A DNA stretch of 64,000 bases from assembly GCF_049615385.1 (NCBI RefSeq), contig NZ_JBMZFL010000004.1; one strand, written 5' to 3'. The DNA is from Aequoribacter sp049615385. Lineage in GTDB: Bacteria > Pseudomonadota > Gammaproteobacteria > Pseudomonadales > Halieaceae. Positions 51,431-59,806 of this stretch are shown one piece after another (positions within the stretch are counted from its first letter, which is position 1; each line of letters begins with the position of its first letter). The notes under the pieces were generated by a model. That model was given only the letters and a program-made list of their open reading frames with translations, was not told the DNA's origin and searched no databases. Made by a program: the position numbers and the translations under genes.

Positions 51431-52381
51431 GTGGCAGTAAAACCTACAGTAGCGGATTCCAGCGAATCGCGACGCAGTATTCAAACGCGAGCAAGTTCGA
51501 TTAATCGTGCGCTTGATGAAGTCGGTGATATGTGGACTCTGTTAATCCTCCAGGAAGTATTCTGGGGTATCAACACCTTCGGCGAGATGTTAGACGCCAC
51601 CGGTGCATCCCGCGGCATCTTGTCCAACCGCCTTGCCTGGTTGCAAGACATTGGATGCATAAAAAAGAGCATCGACGGCGATGCGCGTAAACCTGTTTAT
51701 CGATTGACTAAAAAGTCCATTGCTTTGTACAACAATGCGCTGATGGCAATTGTGTGGGAGCGCCGGTATTACAGTAACCCTGAATTAGATGCTATTGACC
51801 TTCATCATCAGCCGTGCGGTCACTCGTTTTGGCCTGAATTTGTCTGTCAACATTGTGCTCAAGAGGTTAGGTGGCAAGATATTGAATACCATGAGGGCCC
51901 TGGGGCAGGCCTTGACGTTCGCGAAATCAAAACTCGTCGTCGGGCAACTAAAACCATTGTCGATGATGGGCAGGGGACTTCGCTGTACCGCAACCTTACC
52001 GAATTACTGGGCGATCGCTGGACCTCTAATATTATCGCCCTAGCCTACCATGGTTTCGTGAGGTTCGAGGAGTTCCACAAAGAACTCCCCGTTGCGACGA
52101 ATATCTTGTCGGATAGGCTAAAACTGCTGGTAAACAATGGGATCCTTTACAAGAAACCGTATCGCCCGTCGGTGCTGCGCTATGAATACCACTTAACCCC
52201 TAAGGGTGCCGATTTACTACCGTATTTTATTACTTTGCTTCAGTGGGGCGACAACTGGTGCAGTCACGGTAACGGCCCGCCGATGCAATTGACCCACCGA
52301 CTTTGTGGAGCGCCTTTACAGGGGGTTGTTCGGTGCGACCAATGTCACCACGAGATTGTTGCGAGCGAAGTCTCGTTCTAG
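51431..52381 (+). CDS. Double HxlR-type regulator with two cysteine clusters
   Basis: A 316-residue protein made of two tandem winged-helix HxlR units. Unit one (about 20-110): INRALDEVGDMWTLLILQEVFWGINTFGEMLDATGASRGILSNRLAWL. Unit two (about 185-275): LYRNLTELLGDRWTSNIIALAYHGFVRFEEFHKELPVATNILSDRLKLL. Each unit is followed by a Cys cluster: Cys129, Cys139, Cys142 (CGHSFWPEFVCQHC) and Cys292, Cys302, Cys305 (CGAPLQGVVRCDQC), suggestive of zinc or iron. HxlR proteins are usually single-unit dimers of about 110-150 residues. Divergent from the NMO/thiolase/SDR operon, which it likely controls. GTG start, ribosome site distant. Confidence 0.85.
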   Translation: MAVKPTVADSSESRRSIQTRASSINRALDEVGDMWTLLILQEVFWGINTFGEMLDATGASRGILSNRLAWLQDIGCIKKSIDGDARKPVYRLTKKSIALYNNALMAIVWERRYYSNPELDAIDLHHQPCGHSFWPEFVCQHCAQEVRWQDIEYHEGPGAGLDVREIKTRRRATKTIVDDGQGTSLYRNLTELLGDRWTSNIIALAYHGFVRFEEFHKELPVATNILSDRLKLLVNNGILYKKPYRPSVLRYEYHLTPKGADLLPYFITLLQWGDNWCSHGNGPPMQLTHRLCGAPLQGVVRCDQCHHEIVASEVSF

Positions 52382-52504
52382 CTGCTCTCTTGTTTCAAGT
52401 ATGAACTGCCTCCTAAGTGATCAATGCCAAGTTAAATGGCTTGTATAAGTGAACTGGTTTGCGTTAAGGTTTGCCTATTGAACTTAGAGTATGCGAGGTT
52501 TGCT

Positions 52505-53950
52505 ATGGGTAAGCGTTTTGATGAAGCGCCATTTGGAATAGATCATGGCCCATTTTTGACGGGGGCGTACGCCCCGGTGTTTGATGAAAAAGTCCTAGAA
52601 GACTTAGAGGTCGAAGGTGAAATTCCTGCCGATTTGAACGGTGTGTATCTGCGTAATGGACCTGATCAGCGCTTTGAGCCCAAAGCCATGCATCATCCTT
52701 TTGACGGAGATGGGATGTTGTTTAACGCTCATTTTAACAATGGCAAGGTAACCATCCGCAACAAGTGGGTTCGCACCGAGGGTTGGCAAAAAGAAGACCA
52801 AACAGGGCACTCAGAGTACTGGGGCATTATGTCCTCACTCAAAGAGTCACAAAGTCAGCCCATGAAAGATACCGCCAATACCGATGTTATTGGCCATGCC
52901 GGTGTCGCTGTTGCCTCATGGTACTTGGCGGGCGAACCTTACCTTGTTGATCCAATCACTCTTGAAACGCTGGGCCCCGCACCTTATACAGCGGCACCCG
53001 GTTACGGTTTTTCGGCCCACCCCAAAGTGGATGAAGTGACAGGCGATCTTCTGTACTTTGATTACTTCCATCAGGCGCCGCACATGACCTATGGCGTGGT
53101 AGGCCCAGACAAGCAGTTAAAGCACCACGTTGAAATTCCCTTGCCAGGCAATCGTTTGCCGCACGACATGGCGGTAACCGAACATTACTCTATTTTGCAT
53201 GATTTACCGGTTTGGCATTGCGAAGAAGCGTACGCTGCGGGTCGCCACAAAATACTCTTCAATGCCGACACGCCCGCTCGTTTTGGCGTTATTCCACGCT
53301 TTGGCAAAACTGAAGAACTTAAGTGGTTTGAGTTTTCACCGTGCTTTTTGTATCACGTCGTGAACTCGTGGGAAGAAGGCGATGAGATTGTGATGGTGGC
53401 CTGTCGGTTCATGCCCGTCATTAACGAGGACGGCTCCATTGACGAAGCGCGCACGGCGAAAAATATTGCCGAGTTACGGATGGATGCGCGCCTGTGGGAA
53501 TACCGTATGAATTTGGCAACGGGTGAGGGTAAAGAAAAATGTTTAAACCCGGACTTCAACGTCGAGTTTCCATCCTACGACAGCAGTCGCACCGGGCGTT
53601 TTACCCAATGGGGCTATTTGGTTGATCACGATCCCGACACGCTGCATTGGATCGGTATCCGCAAGTTCAATACGACGACTGGTGAATGCGTGGGCTCTTG
53701 GACAGATGACCCCATTCACGCTTGGTATAATGAGCCTTGGTTTGCGCCTGCCGACAACCCCGAGAGCGAGGATCACGGCTATGTGGTTACCTTCGTGTGG
53801 AACGATCTGACGAAAGAGCAGCAGCTGCAGATATTTGACGCGCGCGATATCAGCAAAGGTCCCATTGCCCGGGTCAAAATGCCCATTCGTGTGCCGCAAG
53901 GGTTTCATGCCTGTTGGATGGCAGCCAATCGCATTGGCAAAGCGGCCTAG
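52505..53950 (+). CDS. Carotenoid oxygenase-family dioxygenase
   Basis: A 481-residue RPE65/lignostilbene-dioxygenase-like enzyme, a seven-blade propeller with a four-His iron site. The four histidines: GYGFSAHPKVDEVTG, RLPHDMAVTEHY, FLYHVVNSWEEGDE and VPQGFHACWM. LNGVYLRNGPDQRFEP, HPFDGDGMLFNAHF near the N-terminus are typical. Cleaves double bonds in carotenoids, apocarotenoids or stilbenes; substrate unknown. ATG at 52505 has GAGG; earlier ATG 52436 less likely. 123 bases after the double-HxlR gene, same direction. Confidence 0.92.
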   Translation: MGKRFDEAPFGIDHGPFLTGAYAPVFDEKVLEDLEVEGEIPADLNGVYLRNGPDQRFEPKAMHHPFDGDGMLFNAHFNNGKVTIRNKWVRTEGWQKEDQTGHSEYWGIMSSLKESQSQPMKDTANTDVIGHAGVAVASWYLAGEPYLVDPITLETLGPAPYTAAPGYGFSAHPKVDEVTGDLLYFDYFHQAPHMTYGVVGPDKQLKHHVEIPLPGNRLPHDMAVTEHYSILHDLPVWHCEEAYAAGRHKILFNADTPARFGVIPRFGKTEELKWFEFSPCFLYHVVNSWEEGDEIVMVACRFMPVINEDGSIDEARTAKNIAELRMDARLWEYRMNLATGEGKEKCLNPDFNVEFPSYDSSRTGRFTQWGYLVDHDPDTLHWIGIRKFNTTTGECVGSWTDDPIHAWYNEPWFAPADNPESEDHGYVVTFVWNDLTKEQQLQIFDARDISKGPIARVKMPIRVPQGFHACWMAANRIGKAA

Positions 53951-54011
53951 TTGATTCGGTCAGCAGGGAACGCTGTTTTAACTTGGCTCGGTAAGAGGTT
54001 TGGTTTAGCGT

Positions 54012-54032
54012 AGCAGCTTTTCTTAAGCTGCT
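54012..54032 (+). other. Hairpin just before methyltransferase start
   Basis: AGCAGCTT-ttctt-AAGCTGCT, eight perfect pairs, six bases before the ATG at 54039. No T run follows. Takes up the place of the ribosome site, and could control translation or end the upstream transcript. Confidence 0.45.
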
Positions 54033-54038
54033 TAACTC

Positions 54039-54719
54039 ATGCTCGATTTGCTTACCCAACATCTACAATCTCGAATTCCCGGGGCGTCTTTGAGCTGGCA
54101 ATGTCCACCTCAAACGCCCGACTTACCCCTACTGTTGATTAGCGAAGATTACCCCCGCGAAGGCCTGCCTTATGAGGTAGCGCAGGCGCTGATGGATAAT
54201 CCGCCCTACTGGTGCTTTTGCTGGGCCAGCGGGCAGGTGTTAGCTCGGTATTTGTTGGAAAATCCTGAGATCGTAAAGGACCAAACGGTCATCGATTTTG
54301 GTGCCGGTTGTGGCATTGTGGCTATCGCTGCGGCGCGTGCTGGTGCTCGGCGCGTCATCGCCTGCGACTTAGACTCGAATGCGCTTGCCGTGTGTGAGGT
54401 AAATGCCAAACGCAATGGGGTGATCTTAGAATACAGCAATGATGTATTTGACTTGTTGGTGGATCCGACGCTCACCTCGTCAATAATTACCGTCGCAGAT
54501 GTTTTCTACGACCGCGACAATTTACCTTTGCTGGACACATTTAACGCTTTTTTCAAAGAGGTGCTGGTGGCTGATTCTCGCTTAAAAGGTATGTCCTTAC
54601 CCGGTCTTGAAACCTTAGATGTGATTGCCAGTCATACAGTGCCAGACCTTGATGAATCGATTGAATTTAACCGTGTGACCCTGTATCGAACGGTAGATCC
54701 TCGATGTTATAGAGTCTGA
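54039..54719 (+). CDS. SAM-dependent methyltransferase, ETF-beta/lysine type
   Basis: A 226-residue class-I methyltransferase. SAM site VIDFGAGCGIVAIAAARAGARRVIACDLDSNALAVCEVNAKRNGV; the substrate motif VADVFYDRDNLPLLD resembles the DxFY motif of the METTL20/ETF-beta lysine methyltransferase group, and PYWCFCWASGQVLARYLLENP fits the same group. May methylate ETF-beta or a ribosomal protein. No strong ribosome site; a hairpin precedes the ATG. Its end overlaps the yjbQ end by 13 bases (convergent). Confidence 0.83.
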   Translation: MLDLLTQHLQSRIPGASLSWQCPPQTPDLPLLLISEDYPREGLPYEVAQALMDNPPYWCFCWASGQVLARYLLENPEIVKDQTVIDFGAGCGIVAIAAARAGARRVIACDLDSNALAVCEVNAKRNGVILEYSNDVFDLLVDPTLTSSIITVADVFYDRDNLPLLDTFNAFFKEVLVADSRLKGMSLPGLETLDVIASHTVPDLDESIEFNRVTLYRTVDPRCYRV

Positions 54720-55132
54720 CCCTGAAGCGTCAGCAACAATGTTCGACTGCCTCCGTGGTCGCGGTGTTCGCATAAATAAATACCCTGCCATGTCCCGAGT
54801 GCTAATTGCCCGCCGCGAATGGGTATTGTAAGTTCTGGCCCCAACAAACTCGACTTAATATGGGCGGGTAGGTCATCACTTCCCTCAAGGGTGTGTTCGT
54901 AGTACGGTTCGTTCTCAGGGACCAGTCGGTTAAATACCTGCTCGAAATCGGTGCGGACCGTCCGATCAGCGTTTTCGTTAATCGTTAATGATGCTGAGGT
55001 GTGTTGAATGAAGATGTGTAGTAATCCAATGTGTATACGAGGCAGTGGGTCTAATGCGTGTTCTATATCCCGAGTGATTAGGTGAAACCCGCGATTTCGA
55101 GGTCGCAATTTAAGTTCAGTTTGGTACCACAT
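54707..55132 (-). CDS. YjbQ/UPF0047 family protein
   Basis: A 141-residue protein of the YjbQ family. Core: RNRGFHLITRDIEHAL, IGLLHIFIQHTSASLTINENADRTVRTDFEQVFNRLVPE, HTLEGSDDLPAHIKSSLLGPELTIPIRGGQLALGTWQGIYLCEHRDHGGSRTLLLTLQG, with the HTSASL and HRDHGG motifs. Described as a secondary thiamine-phosphate synthase; true role unclear. ATG at 55132 has AAGG eight bases upstream and fits family start MWYQ; ATG at 55147 possible. Confidence 0.92.
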   Translation of the reverse strand: MWYQTELKLRPRNRGFHLITRDIEHALDPLPRIHIGLLHIFIQHTSASLTINENADRTVRTDFEQVFNRLVPENEPYYEHTLEGSDDLPAHIKSSLLGPELTIPIRGGQLALGTWQGIYLCEHRDHGGSRTLLLTLQGQTL

Positions 55133-55279
55133 TGGCCGGCCTTTCATAGCATGGGAGGGTGCTTATTACCTTCTAAATATTAACCTTTGCTATGCGCATA
55201 TCAACACTTACATAGCATTCGCGCGATGTGGCCTTTTGGGGCGGCCTCAACTATTGCTTATTTGCGTCGGGTTATCTCT

Positions 55280-55293
55280 CTGATATGTATCAA
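55280..55293. promoter_or_regulatory. Candidate ANR/FNR box upstream of fpr
   Basis: CTGAT-atgt-ATCAA matches the TTGAT-N4-ATCAA consensus at nine of ten positions and lies 107 bases before the ferredoxin-NADP reductase start. The gap 55148-55399 has no gene. Confidence 0.4.
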
Positions 55294-55399
55294 AAAGTAT
55301 AAGGTTAGTACGACTAATTCTTAGCCATGGGTGGTCAATCGTTTGTCACTTGGCTATAGTGCGCGCGCAATCAAAAACACCGACTGATAGGGCAGAACA

Positions 55400-56173
55400 A
55401 TGGCCGCAACATCACCCGTAACGGTAACCGACGTCACTCACTGGAACGACAAATTATTCAGTTTCAAAACGGAACGTGCGCGCGAGTTTCGTTTTGAAAC
55501 CGGCCAGTTCGTGATGATCGGTTTAGAGATTAACGGTAAGCCATTGCTCCGTGCTTATTCGATTGCCAGTGCCAGTTATGATGATCATCTCGAGTTTTTA
55601 AGCATCAAAGTGCCCGATGGCCCTCTAACCTCTCATTTGTGCAATATCAAAGCGGGCGATCAAATCCTGCTCGGTAAAAAACCAGTCGGCTCGCTGTTGC
55701 TAGCGGACTTAAACCCTGGGCGTAATTTGTTTCTGTTCTCGACCGGCACCGGTTTGGCGCCATTTATGTCGATTATTCGTGACCCGGCCGCGTACGAGCG
55801 CTATGAGCACGTGGTGGTACTGCACGGGGTGCGTCGCGTGTCAGACTTGGCCTACAAAGACTACATCACGAAAGATTTAATGGAGCATGAGTTTCTGGGT
55901 GAATACACCAGCAAGCAGTTGCTGTATTACCCCGTGGTCTCACGTGAGCCTTTCGAGCGCGGTGGGCGCATTACAGACTTAACCCGGTCAGGCAAAATGT
56001 GTGAGGAACTGGGGCTGCCCCCTATCGACCCTGCGCACGATCGCGCCATGATCTGTGGCAGCATGGAAATGTTAAAAGACACTTCAGCCATGCTGGATGA
56101 AATGGGCTTACAGATTTCACCCAACCAAGGCACCATTGGCGATTACGTGATTGAGCGCGCCTTCGTCGGCTAA
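55400..56173 (+). CDS. fpr: Ferredoxin--NADP+ reductase
   Basis: A 257-residue FAD enzyme exchanging electrons between ferredoxin/flavodoxin and NADP(H). FAD motif RAYSIASASYDDHLEFLSIKV (R-x-Y-S), then PDGPLTSHLCNIKAGDQILLG, NADP site LFSTGTGLAPFMSIIRD, CGSMEMLKD and the C-terminal AFVG. Length and motifs match Fpr of gammaproteobacteria (about 257). Ended by a strong hairpin at 56201-56222. An ANR-like box lies upstream. Confidence 0.95.
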   Translation: MAATSPVTVTDVTHWNDKLFSFKTERAREFRFETGQFVMIGLEINGKPLLRAYSIASASYDDHLEFLSIKVPDGPLTSHLCNIKAGDQILLGKKPVGSLLLADLNPGRNLFLFSTGTGLAPFMSIIRDPAAYERYEHVVVLHGVRRVSDLAYKDYITKDLMEHEFLGEYTSKQLLYYPVVSREPFERGGRITDLTRSGKMCEELGLPPIDPAHDRAMICGSMEMLKDTSAMLDEMGLQISPNQGTIGDYVIERAFVG

Positions 56174-56200
56174 GCTTTACGCCACGTTGTCGTCCGATTT

Positions 56201-56222
56201 GAAGAGCCCCAGCGGGCTCTTC
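56201..56222 (+). terminator. Terminator hairpin after fpr
   Basis: GAAGAGCCC (56201-56209) pairs with GGGCTCTTC (56214-56222), nine perfect pairs, short loop, T-containing tail. It lies 28 bases after the fpr stop. Confidence 0.75.
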
Positions 56223-56269
56223 TGCGTTTAGGGCGCCCAGCGGCGCTGGATACGCCGGCGCGTAGGCGC

Positions 56270-56935
56270 TCACCTCTGAATGTGAAATTCAATGCCATCG
56301 AGCAATAAATTCAAGCTTTGTTCAAAGAGCTCGTTAATATTGCTCGACCCGACTTTGGGCACAAAATCCATTGGTGCTGGATCGCTCGGTAGTGCAAATT
56401 CTGCAGCAGAGGGTGTGGGCTCGATCGGCAGTTTTGTGTTGATTGAGTCGTCGTGCTGTATCTCGATCAGCACGAGTCCAGCGACGCTTCGAATGAAGCT
56501 TTGGGTCAGTTCAATCTGCTTGGACTCATCTGAATGCAACGATCCGAAAATAGTCCAGACCGGCTCTATGACCCTAAACCAGGCGGTAGGGATATGCTGA
56601 CTCATACGAAGCATCATGGTCGCGTGTGGAAACATTCTATGGTTGGCTCTGACCAGATACGCCCACGCTTTTAGTGTATCCCGCCATGAGGCGTCACTGG
56701 GTATTTTGTCGAGCTCAACGCGCGAAGCCACTTCCTCTGCGGCATATCGCAAAAGATCGTCTTGGCCGGAAAAATACACGTAAATGGCAGCGGGTGTGAC
56801 GCCGAGTTCTTGCGCGAGTTTACGAACGCTAAAACTTTCGGGGTTTGAAGAATTTAATAGGCTAAGTGTTTTCTCGACAATTTTTGCCCGAGAAAGATTT
56901 GGCCTGCGCCCCCGTTTTGATTGTTGTCCCTGCAT
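56270..56935 (-). CDS. TetR-family regulator
   Basis: A 221-residue TetR repressor. Helix-turn-helix: RAKIVEKTLSLLNSSNPESFSVRKLAQELGVTPAAIYVYFSGQDDLLRYAAEEV. The ligand domain (about 75-220) is not diagnostic. Divergent from the amidohydrolase/Coq4-like operon with a 217-base gap holding an inverted repeat (57076-57105), so it probably controls that operon and itself. Confidence 0.88.
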   Translation of the reverse strand: MQGQQSKRGRRPNLSRAKIVEKTLSLLNSSNPESFSVRKLAQELGVTPAAIYVYFSGQDDLLRYAAEEVASRVELDKIPSDASWRDTLKAWAYLVRANHRMFPHATMMLRMSQHIPTAWFRVIEPVWTIFGSLHSDESKQIELTQSFIRSVAGLVLIEIQHDDSINTKLPIEPTPSAAEFALPSDPAPMDFVPKVGSSNINELFEQSLNLLLDGIEFHIQR

Positions 56936-57075
56936 ACTTCGCGATCTTTGTTTGTCTAGGCGCAGTGTACAGCGTCGGCGGCTTTAGGCAAATTGTGTCG
57001 AATACGAGGCGCACGTTTGATGTCCAAATGACCTATAAAATTTTACCGCGCGGGCTTGACCGAATTGTCCCTCCA

Positions 57076-57105
57076 GTTATAACTTAACGGTGTTAACTAA
57101 ATAAC
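57076..57105. promoter_or_regulatory. Likely TetR operator
   Basis: Nested inverted repeat: core TTAAC-GGT-GTTAA (57084-57096) flanked by GTTAT (57076-57080) and ATAAC (57101-57105), whose distances to the core are nearly equal. Lies 48 bases before the amidohydrolase start. Typical of TetR-type sites. Confidence 0.6.
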
Positions 57106-57152
57106 AACACGCTCAAATTATCACAATAAAGAGCATGCAAGAGGGAAAATCT

Positions 57153-58871
57153 ATGTCCAGTACGTTCATACAGGGTGGCACAGTCGTCGATGGCACTGGT
57201 GCGCCGGCCTATACCGCTAATGTCCGAATTGAAGATGGTGTTATCGCTGCAATCGGTGTCGACGTCTCGGCACAAGCTGGTGATGAGGTGATCGACGCCG
57301 CCGATTGTTACGTTGCACCTGGGTTCATTGAAACGCACACCCACTTTGACGCGAACATGTGGTGGCAGCCTGACTTGGATCCACTGCCAGGTTACGGCGT
57401 CACCACGACGATATTAGGTAATTGTGGATTCACCGCTGCGCCCGTTTCAGACGACGAGGCAGTCCGCCTTGAAATGGTCAATATTTTCTCGTTCTTTGAA
57501 GATATTCCGGTGGCACCATTCCTAGACCACCTGCCTTGGGATTGGCGCACTTGGCCCGAATACAAAGAGTCGATGACCTCCAAAGTGAAAGTTCCTGCGA
57601 ACTACGCGGCGTTTGTTGGGCATCTGGCCATTCGTTTGGTGGTCATGGGACTTGAAGCCTGGGAGCGGGCCGCAACACAGGAAGAAATTCAAAAAATGTG
57701 CGCGATGCTCGACGAAGCCCTAGCAGCTGGCGCTTTGGGTATGTCGTCAAATTTGTTGGATCACGATGGTCAAGACAGGCCGGTGCCCACCATGCTGGCG
57801 ACCGATGGAGAGTGGGAGGCCTTGTTTGATGTATTAGCCAAATACCCTGGTGCGACGCTGCAGGTCATCGTCGACACCTTTATGCGTAAAACAGCAGCAG
57901 AATCGGTCGAGCGTATTGACCGTTTAATCGGCGACAGGCCGATCCGTGCACAAGTTGCAGGCATGGCGCCGACGCTGACGTTCCAAAAAGATATCGAAGA
58001 AAAGGTCGGACCTTTGCGTCGTCGTCTGGCGGCCGAGAAACGCGACATTCGTGCGGGTTTTGCACACGTGCCGCCCACCAGTGTAATTAGCATCAAAAAG
58101 TCACTGATATTTGCGCAATCTAATGATTATGTCTGGCATGAAGTGGTATTGGCCGAAACCGAAGAGGAAAAATTGCGCATTCTTCAAGATGAAGATTGGC
58201 GCGCTCGCGCTCGAGTTTCTTGGGATGAAAAGGTTTGGAGGCACTCGCCATTTGCTAATCCGCAAAGTCTGTTGCTGATTAACTCCGAAAATGGCGTGGG
58301 TCCGGTAGACATCTCATTGGAGCAATATGCTAATGATCGGAGCTTACACCCCTCGGATGCGATGGCGGATTGGCTCATACTGAATTCGGTACATTCAACC
58401 GTCCACATGGCGCCATTCCCTCAAGACGAGGAGATGGTAGTGGAACTGATCAAAGACCCTTGGTCGGTTCCCAACATTAGCGATGCCGGTGCCCATGGGC
58501 AAATGCTGTGTGGTGGCGGCGAGAATATTCGTTTGCTGACTTACTACTGCCGCGAGAAAGGCTGGATTACCGTCGAAGAAGCCGTTCATGCACAAACGGG
58601 TAAGTTAGCGGACTTCTTCGGCTTGCACGATTTGGGTAAGCTGCAGGTGGGTAAACGTGCGGATATTACCGTATTTAACATGGATGAAATCGAGCGCCGG
58701 CCCATGAAAAAGGCCTTTGATGTGCCCGATGAAAACGGCGGCACAACCTGGCGCTTCACGCGTGACCCCGCACCTGTGCGTGTAACCATGGTTAACGGTG
58801 AAGTGACCTTTGTAGGTGGTGCTGCGACAGGAGCGGTACCCGGTCAAATGTTGGCCCCCTCTGCCGCGTAA
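57153..58871 (+). CDS. Amidohydrolase, N-acyl-D-amino-acid deacylase-like (second)
   Basis: A 572-residue amidohydrolase-3 enzyme. Metal motif VAPGFIETHTHFDANMWW, then TTTILGNCGFTAAPVSD (cysteine ligand), NISDAGAHGQMLCGGGENIRLLTYYCREKGWI and VGKRADITVFNMDEIERRPMKKAFDVPDENG near the end. Likely cleaves an acyl-amide; the substrate is not known. Paralogue of the gene at 31294. GAGGG is before ATG 57153. Followed 13 bases later by the Coq4-like gene; the two should be co-translated. Confidence 0.87.
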   Translation: MSSTFIQGGTVVDGTGAPAYTANVRIEDGVIAAIGVDVSAQAGDEVIDAADCYVAPGFIETHTHFDANMWWQPDLDPLPGYGVTTTILGNCGFTAAPVSDDEAVRLEMVNIFSFFEDIPVAPFLDHLPWDWRTWPEYKESMTSKVKVPANYAAFVGHLAIRLVVMGLEAWERAATQEEIQKMCAMLDEALAAGALGMSSNLLDHDGQDRPVPTMLATDGEWEALFDVLAKYPGATLQVIVDTFMRKTAAESVERIDRLIGDRPIRAQVAGMAPTLTFQKDIEEKVGPLRRRLAAEKRDIRAGFAHVPPTSVISIKKSLIFAQSNDYVWHEVVLAETEEEKLRILQDEDWRARARVSWDEKVWRHSPFANPQSLLLINSENGVGPVDISLEQYANDRSLHPSDAMADWLILNSVHSTVHMAPFPQDEEMVVELIKDPWSVPNISDAGAHGQMLCGGGENIRLLTYYCREKGWITVEEAVHAQTGKLADFFGLHDLGKLQVGKRADITVFNMDEIERRPMKKAFDVPDENGGTTWRFTRDPAPVRVTMVNGEVTFVGGAATGAVPGQMLAPSAA

Positions 58872-58884
58872 CAGGAGAGCGATA

Positions 58885-59772
58885 ATGACCAATAAAGAAA
58901 CTCCTTACTTGATGAAAGGCGCCAAACCACCAACATCCGACAGCTCGATATTGCTTAGCTCTTCGCGCTACATGAATGACCCACGATTGCGGGAAGCGAT
59001 CGCGCTGCGGATGCTGGGTAAAAACGGGCGAGATTTGCCTTCAACCTATACCTTGCCGGCCTTGTTTCAGGCACTCTCTGAAAACGAGGATTACGAAGAG
59101 CTTTTCACCCTATTTGCCCAGGAACGTGCGCAGAATAAAGCCTTTGATGCGTGGATGTCAGAGGGCTTTTTATCCACCATGTCGCGAGATGATTTTCGAG
59201 ACTTTGCACCGGGTACGGTGGGGCGAATTTATTACGAGTATCTGCACGATCGTGACTTTGAACCTAATATTGTCGCCTTCAAACAACCCGAGAATGAGAT
59301 GGAGTATTGGGTGATACGAGCTTCACAGGTGCATGACGTGTTTGAGCATATCCTAGCCGGGGCACCTTTTGATGTTATCAACGAAATGGTTCCAACCTCA
59401 ATGAAGATCGCTAATGTGCACAAACATCTGGGCTCTGGATTGGCGGGTAAGCTCACCATCATCAACTCAATTTTGACCACTGGTCAAATTAACCGCGCCA
59501 CCTTGCACTACCCCGTGTGTGTGCCGGCTTTGTTAGAGCGCCTTGAGCGGGGGTTGATGATTGGTCGCTCGTCTGACGCCTACTTTATGGGGAAGTACGA
59601 GGATATTCTGCATTTAAGTGTCGACGAGGCTCGCAAAGCGATTGGTATGAACAATACGCTGGAAGTCGATTATGGTGAACTCTCTGATATTCTCACCGAA
59701 GGTGCTTATGGCGACGATATCGCTGCCATGGAGAAGCGCAGAGCCGAGCGCTTAGCGGCTGAGGCGGCTTAG
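58885..59772 (+). CDS. Coq4-like protein
   Basis: A 295-residue protein of the Coq4 family. The central HDVFEHILAGAPFDVINEM resembles the Coq4 zinc motif HDxxHxxxG, and the surrounding RDFAPGTVGRIYYEYLHDRDFEPN, plus the C-terminal SDAYFMGKYEDILHLSVDEARKAIGMN, fit the general pattern. Coq4 in yeast removes a carboxyl from the ring of the ubiquinone precursor; bacterial homologues near catabolic genes are of unknown role. AGGAG is seven bases before ATG 58885. Co-operonic with the amidohydrolase. Confidence 0.7.
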   Translation: MTNKETPYLMKGAKPPTSDSSILLSSSRYMNDPRLREAIALRMLGKNGRDLPSTYTLPALFQALSENEDYEELFTLFAQERAQNKAFDAWMSEGFLSTMSRDDFRDFAPGTVGRIYYEYLHDRDFEPNIVAFKQPENEMEYWVIRASQVHDVFEHILAGAPFDVINEMVPTSMKIANVHKHLGSGLAGKLTIINSILTTGQINRATLHYPVCVPALLERLERGLMIGRSSDAYFMGKYEDILHLSVDEARKAIGMNNTLEVDYGELSDILTEGAYGDDIAAMEKRRAERLAAEAA

Positions 59773-59773
59773 T

Positions 59774-59802
59774 GAATAGCCCCGCGGCGAGCGGGGCTAT
59801 TC
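59774..59802. terminator. Bidirectional terminator between Coq4-like gene and abgT
   Basis: GAATAGCCCCGC (59774-59785) and GCGGGGCTATTC (59791-59802): twelve perfect pairs with a five-base loop, right between two convergent stops. Confidence 0.85.
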
Positions 59803-59806
59803 AGGA

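Noticed and set aside
53543..53908. Minus-strand frame inside the carotenoid oxygenase gene
   Set aside because: The sense strand carries the conserved histidines; the antisense frame shows no pattern.
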